A DNA stretch of 64,000 nt from Oidiodendron maius Zn. Lineage: Eukaryota > Ascomycota > Leotiomycetes > Myxotrichaceae. The translations under genes were made by a program, and so were the position numbers. Positions 57,643 to 64,000 of the stretch are shown in pieces. The notes beneath the pieces are model-generated. The model saw nothing but the letters and a program-made list of their open reading frames with translations. It was not told the DNA's origin and did no database searches. The stretch is from NCBI GenBank assembly GCA_000827325.1, contig KN832875.1, positions 1,302,001-1,366,000 of the forward strand, read 5' to 3'. The stretch's first letter is position 1. Each line of letters begins with the position of its first letter.

Positions 57643-58157
57643 CTGGACACCAGATCAGGTCAACCGAGGTTTCAAAGTTTCCCTATTAAGAAAGAGCAAT
57701 CAGTAGCAGAGCCATTGTGGCGGGCAAATGGAACCGAGTGCGCGCAAGAGCCAAATCATAGTATAAAATCGGTGGAATTGAATTGAAGGTATTGCAAGTG
57801 ATCGATCGTCTCTTCTGTGACAGGATCTCGCTGGCATCAATGTGACTGGATTCAATCACTATAGCCTAGTTAGTAGCAAGACTAGGTATTATCTTTGGTC
57901 GAGTTGGGGAAAGCAAAACGGAAAGAAAGTGCAAATCTCCGCATCTAGCAATAATACACGCCAATCAGAGACCCACCCAAGAGCGCCGTTTGGGTATCAT
58001 CCATCTCATTGGAACGCCTCCAGGTCTAAGCCTTCACCATAACACCGTGCTAAGCAACATATCCCTAAAAACTATTTTGCGAATCCGAACAAATGGACAT
58101 AACCTCTGCTCTGATCACTGCATGAACAAATAAAAAGTGCGGCATTGTGACCGACTG
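57643..58157. other. Intergenic, 515 bp
   Basis: Between the candidate small membrane protein (5' side) and the 3' end of the poly(A) polymerase, both on the minus strand. It would contain the promoter of the former and the terminator of the latter. No gene is seen. Confidence 0.35.
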
Positions 58158-60613
58158 CTATGCTAGGGCAGCGCCATAAAGCGTGTCGTAGATATGCCTA
58201 AGGTGGTCGCGTTGCATCTTAAAACTCTTGTAATTTCCGGCGAGTATGCAGCTAAGTAGACATTCATCTTTGCGCATGGGGGAATATTGCAATTCACCCA
58301 TTCGAGACTGTAAGCTATTGTACGCCTGCGAAAAGAACTCACGAATAGTTGCAGTATTCGAAGAGCCACCGGAGATATCGTTTTCTGGGTTATTTGGGTC
58401 GATGATCGAAAATTTATGCTGCACGCCGCTTCTGTAGACGGAATTTCCAACTAGAGCCTACTGCACCATCAGCAAAGAACATGAAGAATATGAAGTAATG
58501 TTTACCTTGGATACATATCCAGGAGGATCGAACTGAATTGCCGTTTTGTCAACGTCGAACTGGTTACCGTACAAATCGAGAAACTCCATAAAAATCTCGC
58601 CTAGGTGATGTTCAGGTATCATGCTGCGAGATTGAACCTGCGGCATATTTTGTAAAAGGCTGACAACAAGACAGGTAACAGAGAAACCACCGATACCACC
58701 GTTGACTGGTTCATTGAGACCCCTCATTGCTAAGAGGTGCTTGATAAGGGTGACAAGAACTGGCATAGCAGGATATTGTGACTTCCAGTTCTGGAATGTT
58801 GTATTGGCGACCAGACCAGTCGTGTTCTCAAACGAGATGTCAACCTTGAGACCAGTAATTCTATCAATGTACTTAACGAGCGGAACCTTAGCTTTAAGGA
58901 TCATATCAACGGTGCCGAAGATAGACAAGTTGCTCTTTCTAATAAAGTCTGCAAAGCGCCGAATGTCTCTTGAGTTTTGACCGAGGACTTTGCGTCCCGT
59001 TCGCATATATTCATCTGATACACAGACGAGGTCCATATCAGCAGTGGGGAGGTACAACCGAGCCGGAAAAGAGCCAAAACTGTGGATGTCCGCATTCGGA
59101 AAGGCTTCCTTGAGTTTAAATCGCAAGTTATCAACTAATTTGGTGCGAACGAAGTCCTCAAACTCTCTGGGCCTGACATACTCGTAGAAATCGATAATCT
59201 CCTTATGTAGCCTGTTGAAATGATTATTTCGAGGGTCACTTGCAGTGCAAAGCAATTAACTCACCAGACGCCCATAGATGCGGTATCGGAATGGTCCTTG
59301 ACATGCCATGGAGTGGCCATCTCACCCGTAGAGGGCTTCCATTCCTTCAGAATCTGGCCACCAACTTTCGGTGGCTTGCCTTTGGTCATCTTATGAATTA
59401 TTGGTGGTGGGTTAAGAATCTCATCTCGAACATTACGCTTCCGGCCACCTAAGTTAGGGTCGAGTCTGGTATCCAGTGCGCTCGAGTCTTGCTTAATCTC
59501 GTCATAGACATTGCGCTTGCGGCTTCCTAAGTTATCATCCCTTGTGAGGTCCAGCGTTCTCCTACCGTCCGAGACCATGTTGGCAATGTCATTAAGAGGA
59601 GCTTGGACCTTTTGTGACTTCGCCGAGAGAGGCCCTTGGCGTTGCTGTAGAAGTGCCCGTGGGCCGCTGGGCGCTCCTGCAACACCCATGCCGGATGGCC
59701 CGGGTTCCAGGTCCTCTTTATCGTCTGAATCTTCTCCAAAGTCCAGGGAAATAAAATCGCCAGGCTCAGTATCAGTTTTAGCCTTTCCTGAGCCAGTTGA
59801 AACACGGGCCTTTCTAATCAACTTAAGGACATCTTTCTTCTTCTTCTGCGACTCGTCTGGTGGTGGCAGCACAGTGTACGGATCAGGATTGGACCATTTG
59901 TGTGTGTTGTTTCCATCTCCAATTTGGAGTTCAACCTTGGCCCGCTTCTTTGCTGGTTGGTCATCGCCATCTTCATTGTCAGACATGTCCATCTCTGCTT
60001 CATCGCTATCCGAGAGGTCTTCGGCGCGCCTGTATTTAACTTCGTTGCCATCGTCTGCCTCCATTCCGGGCATCAATTCCGGCGTGGGAGCGCGGTTCCC
60101 TCTTAGGAACTCACGATTGGAAGCCATTCTAGGCCCGCCTCTTCCCCGATGCCCTGGTCCACTGCGCTGACCACCGTTTCGCGGGTGCGGTCGACGGCTC
60201 GCAGGGTCGTCGGGTCTGAAGCCTCTGTTATTCTCTTGTCCGTGACCGTGATGGCGGGGTGGTGAGGCAGGCCTCCAAGAGTCGGTCTGCCGCGAGGAGA
60301 TGGACGGAGGGGCATCGTATCGGAAGCTAAACCCACTGCTGGGAGGACGATAGGCATCTCCTTGAGGGCGACCAGGCGCGTTGGATGCCGGAATAGCAGG
60401 GCCGTAGTTATCACGGTTGTATCGGGGAGGCGATCTCGGGCGGTACGAGTCTCTAGAGTCAAAACCGCGTCCAAACTGATACATGGGTTGTGCGGAGCGG
60501 TCTAGTCGCTCTTGTCGCGGGAAGTAGTTCTCGTGGAGAGGAGGGCCAGGGCGATACGAGTCAGAGACGGGTTTCGGAGGAAGTCCCGGCGGAAGTGGAG
60601 GGAGTCTCGACAT
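58158..60613 (-). CDS. TRF4: Non-canonical poly(A) RNA polymerase, TRF4/Cid14 family
   Basis: Catalytic subunit of a TRAMP-like nuclear complex that adds short A tails to aberrant RNAs and directs them to the exosome. Three exons (60613-59265, 59211-58506, 58457-58158; introns 53 and 48 nt) give 784 residues. The first half is disordered, Arg/Gly/Pro-rich (SRQTDSWRPASPPRHHGH, GHRGRGGP) and acidic. The catalytic domain begins at MGVW|LHKEIIDFYEYVRPRE. The nucleotidyl-transferase signature reads HSFGSFPARLYLPTADMDLV (GS then DxD), with the third Asp in KVDISFENTTGLV. NEPVNGGIGGFSVTCLVVSL, the PAP-associated domain, and VQHKFSIIDPNNPENDISGG (nucleotide-recognition motif) follow. The long RG-rich N-terminus is usual in filamentous fungi. 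Confidence 0.93.
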
Positions 60614-61307
60614 GTTGTCGAGGCGTTGAGGGTCTTGGGGTGTAGGTAGTGGGAGGATGGGGGTGAGGAAGTTGTTATGGTTGTCGCGAAAATTTAGAAA
60701 ATGGATCTCGCGATTTCCCAGGACAGGAACTCGCGGGCCAGATAGCGCTAATCACCACGTGATTCCCATTCTGCCAGCTCCAGCAAGATGGATGGCGCCG
60801 CCGAAGGTGAGCGTCTCAATTGACGTGCTGAAATAATTGCCTTGGCTGGTTATGGCTTGTCTTGATCCTGTAGAATGCTCTATATTCCATAGGTTCAATC
60901 ATGCAACGCTGAATTCGAGTTTCGCCCGCATGTGATCAGAGAGCTGGACCGAGGCGAATACCGTAGGGCAGTTTAAGGTGGATGGCCACGAGCCTCCACC
61001 ATCATCGGATGTCATGCTCGACTGACAAACTTCTTGTCCCCCTTTTCTCCGAGCACTTCTTCTATCATTCCTTCTCATATAACTCCCTCTCTTCTACAGT
61101 AAACCGCGTAATTACACTGGGAATGGTTCGTCTTTCATGATCGTCGCTCTGACGCCTCGCGATAGGATCGCATACCATCATCCTGCCTGACTTGGCGCAT
61201 TTCTCGCAATGACGTTGTAGATGGCGGCAATTGTACGTGCCGCGTACGCCACCGAGCCCTCTGAACAGAGCTGACTTCTTCGCAAGGAAACACCTTGGTT
61301 GGATTCA
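60614..61307. promoter_or_regulatory. Divergent promoter region, TRF4-type / Pex-type genes
   Basis: 694 bp between two divergent start codons, with CACGTG at 60756-60761 (ACCACGTGATT). A short spliced frame beginning MDGAAEG at 60788 reads briefly but cannot be extended into a credible protein. Confidence 0.45.
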
Positions 61308-63032
61308 ATGTCGTCTCCCTTAAAGCCCAGGAGGGATGGCGAGGGCGAGCCCATCTCAATCGCCGACCCGAATCCTCCAACCGTGGCGTCCTTCTCGCCG
61401 GTAACCCTTTCGCATGCCGTCTCTGCGAACAAGCAACGCTCCACAATCTTAGTGCATCAGAAGTCGCCATTGTTAATAGCTACTCCTCCGCAGATTACTC
61501 GCGCGTTGGCATACTCGCATCCCTTCCTGCTACCCCTCAATAAGCTCGTGGGCTTGCTCACATGGACAACCGGGGATCCTTGGGAGAGCTTCCTGCTCTT
61601 GGCGAGCTTCTGGGGTATAGTCTTATATGGTGATGCGGTGATGAGATGGGCGGGCCCAGTGATGATTGTTATCGCCCTGATACTAGGCATGTACTCGCGA
61701 CGATACTCCCCGCTCTCTTCCACTGGGTGGACGGGTGAGAAAGGGCAAAAGAAGGGGCACAAAAGGGCGGAGTCTGAGGTGACGAATACAAAACACCAAA
61801 AGACCCTGGATGAGATTGTCGACTCTTTGAAGGAATTCACATCGAGATGCAACGTACTTTTGGATCCGCTCCTAGAGTTAACAGACTTTCTCTCCACCCA
61901 ACAAACCGCAACTTCTGCGACAACGCGCCCTGCTCTTACCACCCTTCTTATCCGAATCCTCCTCATCACGCCCTTTTGGATCATACTCACACTCCCGCCA
62001 ATCCAAATCATAACCGCTAAACGGCTAGTGCTTGTTGGGGGGACGTTATTCCTGACGTACCACTCGAAGCCGCAGCGAGTATCAAGAGTCATCTTATGGA
62101 GGTCTGGGACTGTACGCCAACTATGTGCGGCTATCACAGGCCTTAATTTTGCAGGTGTGCATGCCCCGTCGTCGAATGGGTCTTCCGCCAGCCCCATAGT
62201 TCATCGCCGGAAATCAGCGTATCAAGAAGAAGCTTCTCTAGCCGCCAACCTGGCTGTAAGTGCTGCATCTAGAAGGAGACCAGATGCCCCAGGTGTCCGT
62301 TTCACTTTCATATTATACGAAAATCAGCGAAGATGGGTCGGGATAGGCTGGACAACATCTTTGTTTCCATACGAGAGATCAGCGTGGACTGATGAGCACC
62401 TAAACTCGGCTCCATCGAAAGATACCTTTGAATTACCTGATGTAGAAAATGGGCTTGCTAGATGGCGATGGGTTCAGGGAAGTAAGTGGCTTGTTGAAGG
62501 AGCAGGCGAATTTGATGAGGGCGGCTCAAAGCCCAAGTCGGGTTCCGGTGGCGGGCAGGGCTGGATATATTATGATAATAAGGTTTGGATTACTTCTTCC
62601 GTTGTATGCAAAATCCTTTACGCTAACTTCTGATAGTGGAAAGATGGGCGCCGTGGCCAAGATGGGTGGGGAAAGTATACGAGAAGGAGAAAATGGTATA
62701 GAGACGCCGAACTGGTCGAAATATCTCCCAGCACTGAAATCACGCCCTCACCGACACCTACAATCAACTCCAGCCCAGAACCCACACCAGCTCCTAACCC
62801 TACGTCCGAACCCGCGCATGAATATGCAGAGAGTGTCAGAAGCTTTGACAGCACGAAGAGCGTGAAGAGCACGCACAGCAAAAGCTCGGGTTTTAGACCC
62901 GAAAGTTTGAAGCGAAGCTCTTTGAAGAGTCGAACAAACAGCTTCACTACAGAAAGCGATGAGGAGAGGCCTCCTCGACCACGACATACAGATTGGGGAA
63001 TTGGTGATGACGCCCGGATGGGCCTAGAGTAA
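61308..63032 (+). CDS. Peroxisomal/ER membrane protein of the Pex24/Pex30 (dysferlin-domain) family
   Basis: Related proteins (yeast Pex28-32, Yarrowia Pex23/24) shape ER-peroxisome contacts and control peroxisome size and number. Two exons (61308-62582, 62637-63032; intron 54 nt) give 556 residues. Two hydrophobic regions are seen at about 65-125 (FLLPLNKLVGLLTWTTGDPWE, then WAGPVMIVIALILGMYSRRY) and about 215-250 (LLIRILLITPFWIILTLPPI). The dysferlin-like segments begin with VRFTFILYENQRRWVGIGWT and FPYERSAWTD, and continue through WRWVQGSKWLVEG. They end with GWIYYDNK|WKDGRRGQDGWGKYTRRRKW, which the intron splits and the splice restores. The C-terminus is Ser/Pro-rich and ends DARMGLE. The start is the first ATG (MSSPLKPRRDG). 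Which Pex number applies cannot be decided by eye. Confidence 0.85.
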
Positions 63033-63262
63033 ACCAAGTCTGCAATCTATATCAAGAATACACTGATCTGCCCAGCTTGGCCTTTAAATTTCAATTGTTA
63101 CAATTCCATGGCAATAGACTATGACTGCTATGTGCCATCTGCTCCCGAACAAGCTCCATGCCAGAATCCGCTTTCCGCAAAATGCAGTATCTATCATTCC
63201 TTACGCCCATTTTAGTATGTACACCGCAATCCCGTTGAGTTGCCACTCCGACCACATAAACC

Positions 63263-64000
63263 TTATGCCCCCCTACTAGAGAAGATCTCCATAAGTCCAA
63301 AACAGCCGTAAAACAACGCCAAGGGGTATGCCACCAGCCCTCTCATTGCCCGCATCCTGCCCACCGCACAAAACATGGCCGAGCTGCTATAAGTGCACCA
63401 AATAATTGCCGAACTCGTCAGTACGTAGCCTAGCATCCCATCCATTGGAATCACGATCCCCACCAAGCTTGTAAGAACGAGCGGTAAGAGGCAGTAACCA
63501 AGAACTGAGGCGCTGCGCGGGAATGTAAGAGTAGAAGATAGGTGTGAGGAACCGGCACTCGGCGAGTGGTCGTGAAGGGCGGCTGCTGAGGAGGGATCAG
63601 AGGCATTGGGTGCAGGTGACATGAGAGCCAGTATCCAGTGGAGCGAGGTGGTGCCTAGGAGAGCAAGGCCGTAGATATATCCGAAATGGACTTTCCCCGA
63701 TAACAAAAGGAAGGTTCCAAAGAGGAGGAAGAAGAGAACGGGTCCTGCAAGATCAGAATCATCCATAATATGTTGGTCTATTTGCGCGAGGGGGTTGAGC
63801 ACTGCTAAAGTCTGTGGCATGGCACGATGGTCAGCATGTCTTCGCGTTTTTGAGTAGGATCGCAAAGACCTTGGTCTGGATATGCGCGAAATTAACACCC
63901 AACTCCTCCAGCAGCGGCGGTTCCCCATCATATCCTTCTGTGCCAAATGCTGCCAACCATCCTGTTCTTAGCCCTCCTTGCTCACCCATACGCCCACTCA
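63263..64000 (-). CDS. YIP1: YIP1-type Golgi membrane protein (5' end beyond window)
   Basis: A Yip1-domain protein of ER/Golgi membranes that binds Ypt/Rab GTPases and helps ER-to-Golgi vesicle transport. Two exons are visible: 64000-63870 (from upstream, includes GLRTGWLAAFGTEGYDGEPP and LLEELGVNFAHIQTK) and 63811-63263, joined by a 58-nt intron. The last exon starts TLAVLNPLAQIDQHIMDDSD, the YIP1 signature. Membrane spans are VLFFLLFGTFLLLSG, YIYGLALLGTTSLHWIL, GYCLLPLVLTSLVGIVIP, a segment around GYVLTSSAIIWCTYS, and YPLALFYGCFGLMEI. The frame is open beyond MGEQGG to the window edge, so this is not the true start; homologues have an extra N-terminal Gln/Tyr-rich region. Confidence 0.9.

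Noticed and set aside
59511-60170. 219-codon plus-strand frame, Ser/Leu-rich
   Set aside because: Antisense shadow of the disordered half of the TRF4-type polymerase.
60788-60967. Possible tiny spliced gene starting MDGAAEG
   Set aside because: No donor/acceptor pair gives a frame longer than about 30 residues without a stop.
61457-62197. 246-codon minus-strand frame
   Set aside because: Antisense to the membrane-spanning exon of the Pex-type gene.

Overview
The window is nuclear DNA of a filamentous ascomycete (Pezizomycotina). Genes lie close together on both strands and carry short introns of 43-119 nt, with GT(A/G)...AG ends and CTAAC-like branch points. The proteins are of fungal types: a Zn2Cys6 factor, a CYP504 P450, a seipin and an F-BAR/SH3 septation protein. 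A leotiomycete (Helotiales-like) is my best guess from the protein flavour and gene structures; this is inference. I recognised no rRNA, tRNA, CRISPR array, LTR element or intact transposon. All spliced models were built by hand, and for the complete spliced genes the exon lengths sum to a multiple of three.

0-24 kb is mostly housekeeping. In order it holds a partial gene at the left edge (-), the CCR4-NOT scaffold NOT1 (-), a Cdc15/Hof1/Imp2-type F-BAR-SH3 protein (+), seipin (+), a U2-associated SR140-type splicing factor (-), a sarcosine/amadoriase-type FAD oxidase (+) and the TATA-binding protein (-). These are followed by a fungal transcription-factor-domain protein lacking a zinc cluster (-), divergent from a short-chain dehydrogenase (+).

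25-38 kb is gene-poor. It has an eight-exon secreted Ala/Gly/Ser-rich protein, a GDS1-type winged-helix protein with a very long leader, an apparently decayed coiled-coil gene and a decaying RING-finger gene. Between them are long stretches with low-complexity tracts.

38-53 kb is the most interesting part: homogentisate 1,2-dioxygenase (hmgA), an aldo-keto reductase, a small DUF6699-like protein, a DAO-type FAD oxidoreductase, a small membrane protein, a Zn2Cys6 factor, fumarylacetoacetase (fahA) and a CYP504 phenylacetate-hydroxylase-type P450 divergent from fahA. CYP504 enzymes feed phenylacetate into homogentisate, hmgA opens its ring, and fahA makes fumarate and acetoacetate. The region therefore looks like a loose aromatic (phenylacetate/tyrosine) catabolic cluster with its own regulator. 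An identical-type palindrome, CGGAA-N3-TTCCG, lies about 0.2 kb upstream of hmgA and again between fahA and the P450, which makes it a candidate operator.

53-64 kb returns to ordinary genes: a VIP1-type RRM protein (+), a 78-residue protein whose reading frame needs a GC-AG intron (-), a Ser-rich coiled-coil protein (+), a TRF4/Cid14-type poly(A) polymerase (-), a Pex24/Pex30-type peroxisomal membrane protein (+) and the YIP1 Golgi protein (-), which runs off the right edge.
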